Of a stretch of DNA of 64,000 bases, positions 38,606 to 51,915 are shown one piece after another. The translations under genes were made by a program, and so were the position numbers. Origin of the DNA: Amoebidium appalachense (Eukaryota; Ichthyosporea); NCBI GenBank assembly GCA_963693365.1, contig CAVNZM010000017.1:3348001-3412000 (forward strand), given 5' to 3'. The notes beneath the pieces are model-generated. The model did no database searches, was not told where the DNA came from, and saw nothing but the letters and a program-made list of their open reading frames with translations. The number at the start of each line of letters is the position of its first letter. Positions within the stretch are counted from its first letter, which is position 1.

Positions 38606-38969
38606 GGGGTATGGCTTTGCATTTTTGAACATGGCCAAGATTCTTTATGCCACAGAAGGTTGTTATTTCAGCATCAAATAGGGTGACCACTTGGCTTCAG
38701 AGGCTCCCAATCAGGAGAAAAAACGCAGTATCTGGGATGCAGGCTAATAGCCATTGGCTTGGCAGGTCACCGAAGATATCTGCCCCCAGCCCCGTTAATC
38801 CTGTGAACAGCCACTGTTAATTAAAGTTGATTATGGAACGTTAAGTATCACCACAAGATTATTCTAGGAGTGTTTTTGCAGTGGTGCGGTCGCAGGGCCG
38901 GTGCAGAGCCTTTTTTTGGCTCCCTTGAAGCTGTAATTCGTTTTCTTCTTGCGCTCGTTTAACCTTTTT

Positions 38970-39002
<33 letters not shown>

Positions 39003-39481
39003 TGGGAATTGGGGAGGCCATGATGGGAGGGGAAAAGAGGAAGATTAAGTTAGAAAGGAGTTCAGAGTGCATTCCTGTACATGTGCCCTCGAGCTCCCCC
39101 CCCCCCCCCCCCCCCCCCCCCCTCCTCTCCCCCCCCCAAACAACAACTCCAACCCTCCCTTTCTCCCCCCCTCCCCCGCCCCTCCCTCTCCCCTCCCCCC
39201 GCCCCCTACCTCCTCCTGCCCCCCTCCCCTCCTCCCTGCCCCCTTTCCGGCTGCCCTGTTGCTAGGTCCCTAGCATCCGTTCCGCTTCAGAATCTCTCAA
39301 GTTGCTGCTAGTCACCGTGCTGGTGGGTTGTGAAAGCACGAATTTTCATTTGAAGACAGGACAACTTCAACATATTTGACTTAGATTAGCATGAAAACAA
39401 AGAGAACACCAAATCTGCACAAATATTATCAGGTTCGCTAATGTAGCAACACCATGTGCTTGTACGTGTGTGTGTGTAAGT

Positions 39482-39535
<54 letters not shown>

Positions 39536-39642
39536 TGCGTGCGTGCGTGCGTGCGTGTGTGCGTGTGTGTGCGCGCATGCACTTTTAAAAGTTTTTTGGT
39601 TCCGGGAAAGTATGGTTGCAAGACGACTGAGCACGGGAAAAC

Positions 39643-42600
39643 TCACCAGGTCGGGACATAATAGGAAGGATTGACAGATTGAGAGCTACATTCCATATAT
39701 ACTGAGGTATTACGCACGGGGCCTGGGATGGAGAGCCCTCCCCTCCCCCCCTCCCCCCCCCCCCCCCCCCAAGTGCTTGGGTCCTGCCCGTACAGCCGGT
39801 TGATGAACACTGCGGCCCCCTCTGCCTGCACGGCCCACCACAGAAACAGGTTGTCATGGTCGTCCGCATCGATGGGGTAGATGTCCAGCAGGCGCAGCGC
39901 CAGGCCCACATACCCCTTCTGCAGCGCCCACGCAACCAAAAACGTGCCGTCCCACGTGACCCCACTGTCCGTAGGCCGCAGGGCCCTGGTTCGGTCCTGC
40001 TGCCGAATCCACGCGCCAAACAGCGTGTTACCCTCCGGCCTGGCAATGGCCTCAAGGGCATCCACTGCACCGGCAGGGAGGGGCCCAGGCTCTGCCCAGC
40101 ATGTACCCAGCAGATACTGCAGCACACGGTAGAAGGCTTGGTCGCAGCACACGTCGTTCATGGTTGCCTGCAGGGCGCCTGCAAGGGCCGCCGTGCTGCA
40201 TTGGGCCAGAAAGGATTTCCCTTTGGCAGTGCTGCTGGCCCACATGGCTGCTAGGACTGTGTGGGGGTGCACGGGGTCGCTACTGCTCAGGGTGGAAATC
40301 AAAAGGTCAAACACCTGCCGGTAGAGGGAGGGAAACAACACATGGAAGGCACCCAGCGCCCTGCGTGCAAGCACCTGCCGGTCCCCACCAGCCACCCAGT
40401 CCATGATGGGCGGCACACAGGGCCTTCCTTGGTCGGTCGTGGGCTGGCCAAAGACGAAGCTTTGCACGTAGTCCTCGTAGCATTCATCCACAGGCACCAG
40501 AGAACTAGTGACCCTCAGCAGCTCTGCCTGGCGGTGGCCCAGTGCCGTGTGGGCCACAGTCACCAGCCGGCCCACAAGCAGTGCCCTGTCTGTGGCCGTA
40601 TGCTGGCCTGCATCCACATGGGCATCACACAGGGCACACAGCAGGGGCATGAGGTGCGCCCCAGTGGGGGCAGTTGACTGCTGCCCTACGTGTCTCCTTC
40701 TTGCTGGCTGCGGCAATGGCAAACAGCACCCGCATGTGCAGGTCTGGTGGTGCATGTTGCACCTGTTTGCTGCTGTCGAGCAGTGCCTTGGCCTCGTGCC
40801 ACAACGTCACCCCGTGCAGGACCACTGCCAGCAGGTTGCAGGGCACATGCTGCAGGGCCAGCCACGTGGCCTGCCACCACTCTGCCGCCTGTGTGCCCAC
40901 ATACTTGCCACCTTGCTTGGCCGTGGGGTGGTGCAGCAGCAGGCACATGCGGTCTGCTGTGCCCAGGCCCTCACCGTACCTGTCGAGGAGCATGCCGGCC
41001 AGTGCCCAGTTGCCTGCGCCAGTGCACAGCCTCAGAGCCACACCCAGCACCGCCTGCTGCGTGAACTGGCCCTCAGGCTGCCTCCACATTGCCTCCAGCT
41101 GCAGCAGTAGGGCCGAGGGGGGCCTGACCGAACAAACAATGTCTGCAACCTGCTCGTGCAGCTGCACCACCGGGAGCCAAGTCCAGCGCCCACCACAGAC
41201 ACCAAACCCACCGGACTGGCCACCAGCACGGCCAGGCACTCGCCCACCGCAGCGTCGCCAAGGGGCCACTCAATGGACCTGTATCGCCGCCGGAGCTCGC
41301 TTGAGCTGGTCGTGAAGTAAGCCTCTGCAGGGACACCACGGTTCAGCTGGTAGGGCTCCCAGACCAGGACCTGGTCGTCCATGTAGCGGGGCATGGCCAC
41401 TGCGCGCTGCATGGCCCAGCCAAACACACTGGGCCGCTGCAGCAGGTCCTGCAGGGTGGCAGCATGCCTGGCCCTCAGCACGTGCAGGGCCAGCAACAAA
41501 CACACCTCCTCCACCCTCTGCCTGCGCCCTGCAGAGAAGTCGTAGTCTGTGGGCAGCATGGATGACACCGTGCAGCCCTCAGGGCCCTGTAGCCGGGCCG
41601 CTATGTCCACCTCCAGCAGGGGCACCAACTGGCCCACTATGTCCCACAGCCTATTGGCTGCCACCCTCTCCAGCACCCCCACCCCTAGCTCCAGCCGGTG
41701 GGGATGTGGTGCCCGCCCGCTCGGAGAGAGAAACGGGAGGAAGGTGTGCAGGGTGCCAAACACCACGGCCAGGTCCAGCACCATTGCCCAGTGCATGAAG
41801 CAGGCACCTGTTGCACCCACGAGGTCCGGGTCTGTGCTGGTGGCCAGGCTGTCCAGGCCGCAGGCAGCAGCCACCAGGGCAAGGAGCATCTTGCACCGGC
41901 GCCAGGACTGGTCGGGGCCCTGCAGAATGTGCTGGAGCAGGGGGCGGGCCCCGTGGCTGCTGGTGGCCTGGGCTGCCCTGAAAAGCACAGGGGCAGAGAC
42001 GGGCCAGGACCGGGTGCTCACCCTCACAAGTGTGCTTGCCCGCAGGGCACGGTCAAGGGCACACACGGATGTGGGTGCGTCGGCCAGAAGGCCACACAGC
42101 ACCCCTGGGGCGTCGGTGCTGGGAGCCGCCACGTACCGGGGCAGGGGCAGCACGGTGCGGCCAAACAGGGCCTCGTACCTCAACATGCCCATTGCATTGT
42201 CATGGTCACGGGACTCGACCTCTGCAAGCAGGGTCTGCAGCTGGGCGGCAGTGAAGGCAAAGGCGGTGTCGACCCTTTCCAGGGTCAGGCCAAAGTACTC
42301 TAAGTCCCACTCGGCCTGCCAGTGTTGGTGCCAGCCATACAGCCCAGGCAGCCGCACCTGCTGGCCTGCCAGGCCGGTGAACTGCAGCACGGGGAAGACA
42401 GCAAGCACAGGCCCGCGGTTGAAGTGGAGGGAAGGGTGGCGCACCCGGCAGAGGTAAAACACGGGCGGTGGGTGGCTGCTGCCCGTGGCCTCTGGCTGCA
42501 GCAGGCCCATGCCCTGGGCAGGCGGGAACAGGGCACAGAGGTCCTTGTGGCCGTATGAGAGGGCACACAGGGCGGCCATGTTCAGGGTGCGTGGAGCAAA

Positions 42601-42984
42601 CACCACCCGGTCAAGCAGCAACCCCACCACGTCCAGGTAGCCCCGCCCACAGGCCACAAACAGTAGCGCCTCGAACGTGTGCGCCGGCACGGCCCAGGGC
42701 TGGGCTGTGTGGGCGGCTATGCGCAGCAGCAGCCGGTCTACCAGAGCCAGCACCCTCTTCTCGGTCCAGCACGGGTGTGTGTTCCAGGCCGCAACAAGCC
42801 CATGCAGTGCGCGGTCAAGCAGAGCGGCACGAGCTGCCGTGTGGAACTGGCGGCACGTGAGACGCACGGCAGAGAGCGTGGGGTCATGGACGGCGCAGTG
42901 CACAAACACAAGTGCAAGTACCTCGGTGGGGAGACACAGAATGGGGCTGTGCTCAGGAGGGTCTAGGATCATCAGAACAGCCAT
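39643..42984 (-). CDS. F-box protein with ankyrin-like repeats; two compensating frameshifts
   Basis: The reading begins at the ATG at 42984. Residues about 15-58 match an F-box (CLPTEVLALVFVHC, then AVRLTCRQFHTAARAALL). Segments such as EALLFVACGRGYLDVVGLLL and, near the end, TFLVAWALQKGYVGLALRLL look like ankyrin-type helices. F-box proteins are substrate receptors of SCF ubiquitin ligases; the target is unknown. The frame running from 42984 is lost near 41190, continues in a second frame (VVQLHEQVADIVCS to AIAAASKK) and returns to the first near 40690; the net shift is zero over about 1113 codons. The last about 37 codons follow a C-run at 39756-39770 and are uncertain. The gene is intronless and strongly GC-rich, unlike its neighbours. 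Sequencing indels or a decaying gene are both possible. Confidence 0.75.
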
Positions 42985-43238
42985 TGTTTGTGTTCGTTAC
43001 CAAACTAAACAGAAAAACGGATGGTGCAACGCAGCTACGTCATGAGGTGTATACGACGGCAAGAGTGCACAGTATGACACTACAAAAACAGCGTCACTGT
43101 GGTACACATCTCACACGTACTGACGGTGTGCACGCGCTGCGATGAACTTTACGTTCGCTGCAGTCCGATTTTTCCTTACACTCTCGCGACCGCGTGCATG
43201 CTTTCTGTCGCGGCGCCTCGACGGTTCGATAGAGTCCA

Positions 43239-43340
43239 GTGTTCGCTGAATGTGTAAGGAAAAATAAGGAGCCATCTCAGTAGTTGGCAGTGTTCGCTGA
43301 ATGTGTAAGGAAAAATAAGGAGCCATCTCAGTAGGTGGCA
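43239..43340 (-). repeat. 51-bp tandem repeat, two full units plus a partial third
   Basis: Unit begins GTGTTCGCTGAATGTGTAAG; copies start at 43239 and 43290, with a fragment at 43341. 51 is 17 codons, and the minus strand (43111-43500) is open through it from an ATG, giving a repeated PTEMAPYFSLHIQRTL peptide. Confidence 0.85.
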
Positions 43341-43616
43341 GTGTTCGCAGTAGCTGGCAGGGTACACAGAGGATCGAAGATGACCATGCATCACAGATGA
43401 CGATACCCGAAGCGTGAAGTTCAGGCGTGGCCACTCGCCACTTCTTCTTGAGCTCACAAAGACTGCAAATAATCAGCGATCGAGGTATGGTGAGGTGCAT
43501 CAAAAATCTTAAAATTAGTTAGGGAAGTTGAAATAAGTAAACAAACAAGAAAAAAGAAAGAAAGAAAAACGAGCAACGTGGACTGCGTTATCTCGCCCCG
43601 GGTCCCCCAACTTTGA

Positions 43617-43648
<32 letters not shown>

Positions 43649-44379
43649 CCTTCCCCCCCCCCCTCCCCCCGGCCCCTCCCCCTCCATCCCCCCCTCTCCT
43701 CTCTCGTGCCCCATGGGCTCCCAACCCGGCTGGCCCACCTACCCCTCGTCTACCCCGTCACAGCCACTTCCGGCACGCATCATTTCTCGGGAAAAAAACA
43801 TCTAATGTTCAGTTCTGATGTTCAGTGACGTGAGCCAGGTATTTGAATTCGAATAAAGCAGCAGACTTCACATATCATGGTTGGGTATTCCCTGGGGCAT
43901 ATCCATGCCGTTCTTGTCACCTGACACCATCTCCCTCTCATCTTACTCACACTCTTCTACATGCACACGCACGTGAACTATGTGCACATAAAACTTCACA
44001 CGTGCAAGCGTATACAGATGCACACCACCATGCATGGCAGCACCGAGTCGGAAACACGTCGACACACACCTCATGATCATATACCAAACAACATGAACAC
44101 ACGCACACACCCACAAACACACACACACCGTCGCGCGCAACCACCTGTATACGCGCACTGCCAGAGACCCACCAACACCAAAGACCTGTGGCAGCCGTCA
44201 TGCACACACACTCACACACACACACGTGTACACACATGGCATGGACACATCATAACAAGCACAAACAAAAGCACGCGCACACACAAAACATACGAATAAA
44301 GGCGTTGCCCCAGCTTTTAAGGAACACAAAATCCAGTTTAAGTGTGCCAAGGGCGCGGGAAGGGGTGGTGGGGGAGGTG

Positions 44380-44798
44380 GGTGGGTGGCTGGGTGGGTGG
44401 GTGGGTGGGGGGGTGGGTGGGTGGGGGGGGGGGGGGGGGGAGGAGGAGATGGGAGAGAGAGAGAGAGAGAGGGGGGGGGGAGGGGGGGGGGGGGGGGAGA
44501 GAGAGGGGGGGGGGGGGGAGGGAGAGAGGAAGAGGAAGAGGGGGGGAGGGGGGGGGGGGAGAGAGAAAGGGAGAGAGAAAATGAGAGACAAGGTTAGATA
44601 AGTTTCGCAACCTTCACCGATCACAGTGTGTACAAGTTTTAGATTATATTACCACTCTGCACTGCATATTTGTGACGCCGAATTAGACCCGGGGGCGGGG
44701 GGGGGGGGGGGGGGGGGGGGGGGGATGGGGGGGAGAGAGGCGAGAGGGAGGAGCGAGTGTGTGTGAGATCTCGAGAGAGATCTAGAGAGAGATCTGGA

Positions 44799-44880
<82 letters not shown>

Positions 44881-45160
44881 GGGGGGGGGGGGGGGGGGGG
44901 AGGGTGCGTATGTGTGTGTATGTGTATGTGTGGGAGGGAATGAGGGAGGAAGGAGGGAGCTCCGAGCTCAGATGGAGTGAAGGAGAGTGAGAGGGAGGAA
45001 AAGAGACAGGGGGGGGGGGGGGGGGAGGGGGGGGGGGGGAGAGAGAGATTTTAGAGGGAGGGAGAGAGCGAGAGGAAGAGAGGGAGAGAGCGAGAGGAGC
45101 AAAGAGAGTCCGGGAGGGAGGAGGGCACGAGATGGCCGGGGGCTGGGGGGGAGGGAGGGA
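44380..45160. repeat. G/GA-rich block
   Basis: GGGT repeats (44380-44415), G-runs (about 44418-44436, 44699-44723, 44800-44847, 44881-44900, 45010-45039) and (GA)n near 44455-44470 and 44848-44877. Confidence 0.85.
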
Positions 45161-46981
45161 CAACGGTTTTTGCCACCAATACATCCACACACCCTTTACT
45201 ACGACGTCCTTATATGTATGTTGAGTAGCAGCAGCACATTTCCCGTGATGATCCCTCCGAGCTCCCCCCGGTCCCCTCAAGCTTGCCCACCTCCGAGACC
45301 TGTGCTACGTGTAAACCCGAGGTTTACACCCGAGGTTTCTACCCGTGCAACAGCCAATGACAATGCCCGACAATGATCGGATTAACCATTTCGGATGCAA
45401 ACGGCTTTATCGAAGATGATAAAAACGAGCAGCACACACGCAACAGGTCTCTTTCTTTCTTTTTTGCCTCGGGGTTGTCTGATTCTTCCTTTGTGGTTCA
45501 GTTTTTCTTGCAAAGGCCGGACGTGGGCGATGTCAAGGCCCAATAAAGTTCCAATCTGTCACGAGCGGGCCCCGTTTTGATCCTTGGGTCCCTACTTAAC
45601 TTTCCCCGCACGGCAGTCCTGTGCCGTTGTGGGTTATACGGGTAGGGCACAGTGACGCGGGCCCTTCAGCGGTCCTGCCCCTCACTGGGCGGGAGCGGTA
45701 GGTGGCTCGCTACACACAACCCACTTTGTTTTTATATGTGTCGTGTATTGCCTGTGCTTGCGTTCTTGGCTTGCTAGGATTTAGTGTGTGCAGCTGGCCG
45801 CTTTTTTCTGTGTGTGTCCCAGTGATTGCCTCTTACCTGCTGGACTTGAAACGAAGAGCATACACCTAGCAGGTGGTTTTGTTCCCTGCCTGGGCTGTTT
45901 TGTAGTTGCGTACAAATCTTATTCTCGGGTGGCTTTCACTTAGCCACACGGCTTATATTGTACGCTAGAGCAACGTTTTTTGTACTCCCGCTTCCCCTTC
46001 ATGGGAATGACGGGGTTGAATGACTACTACATTTTCTTGTGCAACTTGGTTGACGTGCATACTGCAGCTAATATGGTCCAGGACTTGCACAGTGTGCGCT
46101 GCTCCGGACTTGTCTTCACTTCAAAGAAAATACAATAAAACTCACCCTGGCTCGAATTTCTCCTGCGCCTGTTTACGGCTATGGTGTGAGGGAACCAGCC
46201 TTAACCATTACGTGTTCGGTGGCCTCCTATAGCTACAATCGGGTGCTACAACATGGCTACTTGCACGTAGATGAGCAGCCAAGTACTCCGTCTCTTGGAA
46301 ATGCTTCATAGAGGGGAAGGTGGTGGTATGCTTGACATACGAGCATTTGTGGATGTTCCACTTTGTTGGTGGCAGAGACCTTGGATGCAATGCCAAGGAG
46401 GTTTTTAAAGGCCACACAGTGGCATGGGCAACAGAGAGCTGCTTGTTATATTACCTGGTACAAAAAGGCAACCACACATGGGCTAATGGTTTCATATAAA
46501 ATGTGTACGACTACGTATACGACTGTACAGTAATAGCGTTTATAGAAAGATGCTTCTTCAGCATCCCTGTTCTTTTCTATTTAGAATTACATGCACCGGC
46601 AACGGCACAGATCCCTATAAAAAAAGCAGGAATATATTACAATACTGATGTGAAACTTGGTTTGATGACGGCAATGGCTATGGCCAAGGCCATGAATTAG
46701 CCGAGGGGGCGGAACTGAGTTAACCATGTCTATGTATTGTACAGTGACGTGTGGTGCAGACCCCTAAATATACATTGTAAAAGTATAGGAAAAGTACATC
46801 TGTAGGAAAAGTACATCTGTACATGTCTGGTGTAGGGCCCCAAATGTAGCCCTTTATGCTACTTAATGCTATATAGTTACATGTGTAATATTATACATGC
46901 CCGCCCCCCTTGTGCCTGTATGTACATACATGTACACCTACCTACCTATGTTGGTGTTGACGGTGCATCTTATCACTCATC

Positions 46982-47301
46982 TTATCTGCTGTCTTGTGCG
47001 CTACGGAGGTCCGCCAAAGGAATGTTGCTTGGTGTGAGCTTGAGGGGCACGGTGAGGGATGAGCGGGGGCTGTTCTTCCTTTTTAGTGCCCACGCTATGC
47101 CCGTGAAGAGAGCAAAGGTGGAGACAAGCAGGGCGCACCACACGTAGAAGCACACGGCCAACCACGTGGGGGCGTCTGCCTTCTGCAGGCCCAGGCCCAC
47201 GTTGACCAGGCCGCCCAGGCAGGCCGTGTAGCCCAGCAGCACGTGCACGGTCTGCCACACCTGCCGAATGCTCTGCACGTGCTTGGTCAGTGTGCGTGTG
47301 T

Positions 47302-47336
<35 letters not shown>

Positions 47337-47678
47337 GGGGGGGCACGTGATTTGGGCACATGTGTGTGAGCACCCGTAAACACCTTTGTGTGTGCTTGGA
47401 AGTGCGCCAACTTGTGCGTGGCTGTCGTGGTGGTGGGGGTAGGGGTGCGAGCATTGGAATGTTTTTGTGTCTCCGTAAACACCTTGTGTGGGTGTGTGTG
47501 CTTGGAAGTGCGCCAACTTGTGCGTGGCTGTTGTGGTGGTGGTGGTAGGGGTGCGAGCATTGGAATGTTTTTGTGTCTGTGTGTGTGTTTTTTTTTCCCC
47601 CTATTTCTTTTTTCTCTTTCTTCTTCTTTTCTCTCTCTCTCTTCCCCCCCCCCCCTCCCCCTCTGTGTGTGTGAGTGT

Positions 47679-47709
<31 letters not shown>

Positions 47710-47728
47710 GGGGGGGGGGAGGGGGGAG

Positions 47729-47780
<52 letters not shown>

Positions 47781-47796
47781 GTGGTGGTGGTGGTGG

Positions 47797-47848
<52 letters not shown>

Positions 47849-49138
47849 GGGGGGGGGGTTTGAATGCGGAACACGGTGCGAAGTACGCATACACGATGAG
47901 AAGCATGGTGCAGGACACATGCAAAGGCAAACATTCAAGTATGCAACATCAGCCATGCGCACAGTATGCGTCATAAGCAGAGCCCATCCTCAGGGAGGGC
48001 CCAAGTCATCAATCGCGTCTGAGTTTCGACCCTTGGGGGGGGGGGGGGGGGGGTCATACTGATTCCTGGCCCTTTGGTGCTGGTGCAGGGCGGACAATTG
48101 ATATCAGCGGCAGCAGAATGCTCAGGCCCACCACCACTATGCCCAGCAGCTGGGGGGAGTGGGTGTAAGCTAGGGGTAGGGCGCAATTGTAACAATAAGG
48201 GTCTGTCTAGCTATTGGTGGCTTGAAAGTGCGCACCGAATCTACTGCCGGAACATTCCCCCTCTCGGCCCCCGGCCCCCTTCTCCCGAAAAACATGCACA
48301 TACAGCCAAAGCTAGTCCGTGTGGACGGTTGGTGGGGGGTGCAAATATTAATTTATCGGCTGGCTGTCATCGAGACCCTTTCAAATAAAAAGTTTTAGAC
48401 CTGGTTTCATCAGAAGTGGGGGTATAAATGTGTGCGTGTGCGTGCCTGAGCCCTGTTTGTTGAGCGTGTGTATGGGCGGGTGTGGGTGTGGGATAACATT
48501 TTGTATGAGTGTATGTACACTTATGTGTCTCTCTGTGTATGTGTGCGCGCGTGTCTTTGTGTGGTGTGTACGTGTGCAGGTGTGTGTCTTACGTGCATGT
48601 GGATGTATGTGTGTGTGGCTGTGCCTGTGTGCATGCCTGCATGCATGTGGATGTATGCGCATGTGCCTGTGTGTGTGTGTGCCTGTGCCTGTGCCCGTGT
48701 GGGTGCGTACCTGGTGTGCCTTTGCCGTGAAGCCATCGACCATCCTCACGGCCACCACCAGCCCGGCTATGGTCAGCCCCATGGCACACAACTGCACGCG
48801 GGTATCAGCATGCAAGTGTGGCATAAAGCATGCATGCATACATGTCACTGGCTATGACATACACACACAACCAAGGCTGACACTATGATACCCTGATTGG
48901 ATGGTGTACACACCATTGCAACTAGGGTCTATATGCATCTTGTTTTTCGGTATTTGAGAAACAGCACTTGCATGAGAGTAACTATGTCCATTAGAGAGAG
49001 TGATAATATCAGAGTCAGGTATGCTGGAGTAGATGAAGGGGCCTACCTGCATGATGGAGTGCAGGTAGAACCATGTCGCTGCATAGCGACCTCCTGCCAC
49101 CCGCGGCTGCACCCACCCACAGTCAGTATGTAACCCCC

Positions 49139-49199
<61 letters not shown>

Positions 49200-49403
49200 T
49201 TCCCATCCCCCCACCGCTCCCACAATCACCACACCTATTCCGTGCCCAACCCACAAGCGTAGGCGCGCGCACACACACACACATGCACTCACACATGCAT
49301 CCAAGCAGGGGCGCATGTACAGGCGCACACACGCACACGCACACGCACACGCACACGCACACGCACACGCACACGCACACGCACACGCGCGCGCGCGCGC
49401 GCG

Positions 49404-49455
<52 letters not shown>

Positions 49456-49736
49456 ACACATTCCCGCCCTTCTTCCCCTCCCCCCTCACATCCATCCATA
49501 TGCCCACCCACCTTGACAAACCTAGCCACCATAATAGCTGAAGGCACCAGGCCGGCCCAAGCCACCCCCATGACTATGCCGTGTGTGCGTGTGGACCGTG
49601 TGGAGGGGCCTGGTGTGGGTGACTGCAGGCAGGCAGGCAGGTCCACACTCACAGACCCCCGGGACAGGGGACCATGGTGGCTCAGTGCACCAGAGCCCCA
49701 TGCATAGATCAGGTGCATCGGCTGTGTGGTCTGTGT

Positions 49737-49804
<68 letters not shown>

Positions 49805-50134
49805 TATGTTTTGGTGGTGGTGGTGGTGGGGGGGGGGGGGGGGGGGGGGGGTTTGAATGCGTCAAAAAGTACGAAGTACACAAGAACAAACGGATAACAC
49901 GATGCAGAATGCAAGCCATACATAAAGAGTATGCATAATAAGCAGAGCCCATCCTCAGGGGGGGCCCACGTCATCCACAGTACCCGAGTTTCGACCTATT
50001 CCCCTCGTTAACGAAACCCAACTCAGATACTGTTTCACTTGAACATGAGTAGGTCACCCGTCTTGATCAGAGACGAGCAGGGTTGCTTATGCAGGCAAGG
50101 GCAGTGGGAAAGGCCGGGGGTTAAAGTTGCAGCA

Positions 50135-50165
<31 letters not shown>

Positions 50166-50632
50166 GGGGGAGAGGGAGGAGGGGAGGGGAAGGGGGGGGG
50201 GAGGGGGGGGGGGGAAGGGGGGAGGGTTGAGTGAGTCCTTGTTTGTGTGTGCCTGCATTCGTGTATGATTGAGTATAAACTATGTTTGGATCGAAAGATT
50301 GGATATGTCCTCTCTCCGTATATGTGCTTTTTTCTAGGAATGTCTCATTTATCCGGTTTTGTGCATTTGGCTATAACATCGTGGTTGCTATAAATGTGCC
50401 CCTATGGCGGTGAGTACTGTGTGCACACACCTGCAGGTACTGGGTGGTGTCTGCCGGGTAGATGAACTCGATGGTGGTGGTGTTGCTGCCGTGGGTGCCA
50501 ACAAGAGACACCCGGCCATTGGTAATTGTCAGTACAGCCTGCAGGCACCAGGGGTCAGTGGCAAAATATGCACACAGTTATATGTGTTTACAAATAGTTT
50601 CATGAACACATAACACACACACATACATACAG

Positions 50633-50686
<54 letters not shown>

Positions 50687-50892
50687 ACCTGCGGGGTGAC
50701 TGCTGCGGGTGCCCTCCCAGTGAGGTTGTACTCTGTGACGGTGTTTTCCCCCACCAGGCCCACTGCCGCCACGGCCGGGGCCATGCTGAAAGCACTGCCT
50801 GCAAGCCCCACGGCAACCCTGCACGTGTGTGTCAGCACGTGAACAAAATGATACGTGCGTGTGTAGCAAATGCACGTGCACAAGGGGAGATA

Positions 50893-50965
<73 letters not shown>

Positions 50966-51191
50966 ACAAATGCACGTCCACATGGAGAGATTGTAGGTGC
51001 GCACACCTACAGGTGTATGTGGTGCCTAGATGTGCACACAGGGAGGTAACGAAAGAGTGTGGCAAGCGCATGTGCGCACAGGCTATGGAGGTAGCACGCA
51101 CGTGTTGCCATCCTTTAGCCCATTTGTACAGTGACGGGGATGTGTGTGTTCGTGTGTAGAAGAAGGGGATGTGGGGGGGGGGTTTGAATGT

Positions 51192-51231
<40 letters not shown>

Positions 51232-51469
51232 TTGAATGCGTCAAAAAGTACGAAGTACACAAGAACAAACGGATAACACGATGCAGAATGCAAGCCATAC
51301 ATAAAGAGTATGCATAATAAGCAGAGCCCATCCTCAGGGGGGGCCCACGTCATCCACAGTACCCGAGTTTCGACCTATTCCCCTCGTTAACGAAACCCAA
51401 CTCAGATACTGTTTCACTTGAACATGAGTAGGTCACCCGTCTTGATCAGAGACGAGCAGGGTTGCTTGT

Positions 51470-51507
<38 letters not shown>

Positions 51508-51879
51508 AGAGCCTTGAGTTCTCACCATGCAGGTTGTGGCTGCATGGCAAACACAGCGCTTATTCTCATCTCTCTGCCCTCCAGCACCCATCTCACCTGC
51601 ACACCCCCAGGCCCTTCCACCGTGCCCCCCAATACCCCCCCCTGCCTGCCACACGTGCTTGCAGGCGCAGCATTTGAACTGGCCATCTGGGGGGTCACGG
51701 TGGCTACTGGGGTGATGGCTGGTTGGTTGGTGGCCGTGGGGGATGGCTGGGACACAACTAGCACGGCGGCTTGGGGGGCTGGTTGGGTCTCGACAGGCGT
51801 GGGGAGGGGGGTGCTGGTGGTGGTGGGCTGCAGCACGCAATAGGATGTGATTAGTAGGGGGAGAGAGGAGGTAGGGGAA

Positions 51880-51915
<36 letters not shown>

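Larger units (their letters stand above)
35447..39642. other. Intergenic region between the peroxiredoxin and F-box genes (convergent)
   Basis: Unique DNA alternates with G-runs (about 35660-35679, 35983-36001, 36140-36163, 36800-36832, 38177-38237, 38319-38355, 38470-38509, 38577-38604, 38972-39001), a GT tract (36880-36985), a C-run (39097-39122) and a GT tract (39483-39535). A direct repeat of about 140 bp occurs at 36271 and 37595. No gene is supported. Confidence 0.55.
42985..46981. other. Intergenic region between the F-box gene and the DOMON/b561 gene
   Basis: 43239-43340 is a 51-bp tandem repeat in the likely upstream region of the F-box gene. 43621-43680 is C-rich. 43950-44290 is CA-biased. 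44380-45160 is G/GA-rich, with a G-run at about 44800-44847 and (GA)n next to it. 45170-46980 is unique and AT-richer; AATAAA on the plus strand near 45542 and 46134 belongs to no identified gene. No coding exon is supported. Confidence 0.5.

Noticed and set aside
39881-43045. Several plus-strand open frames of 80-300 codons opposite the F-box gene
   Set aside because: Shadows of a GC-rich coding region; their composition (Arg/Ala/Pro/Cys/Ser) is typical of antisense frames.
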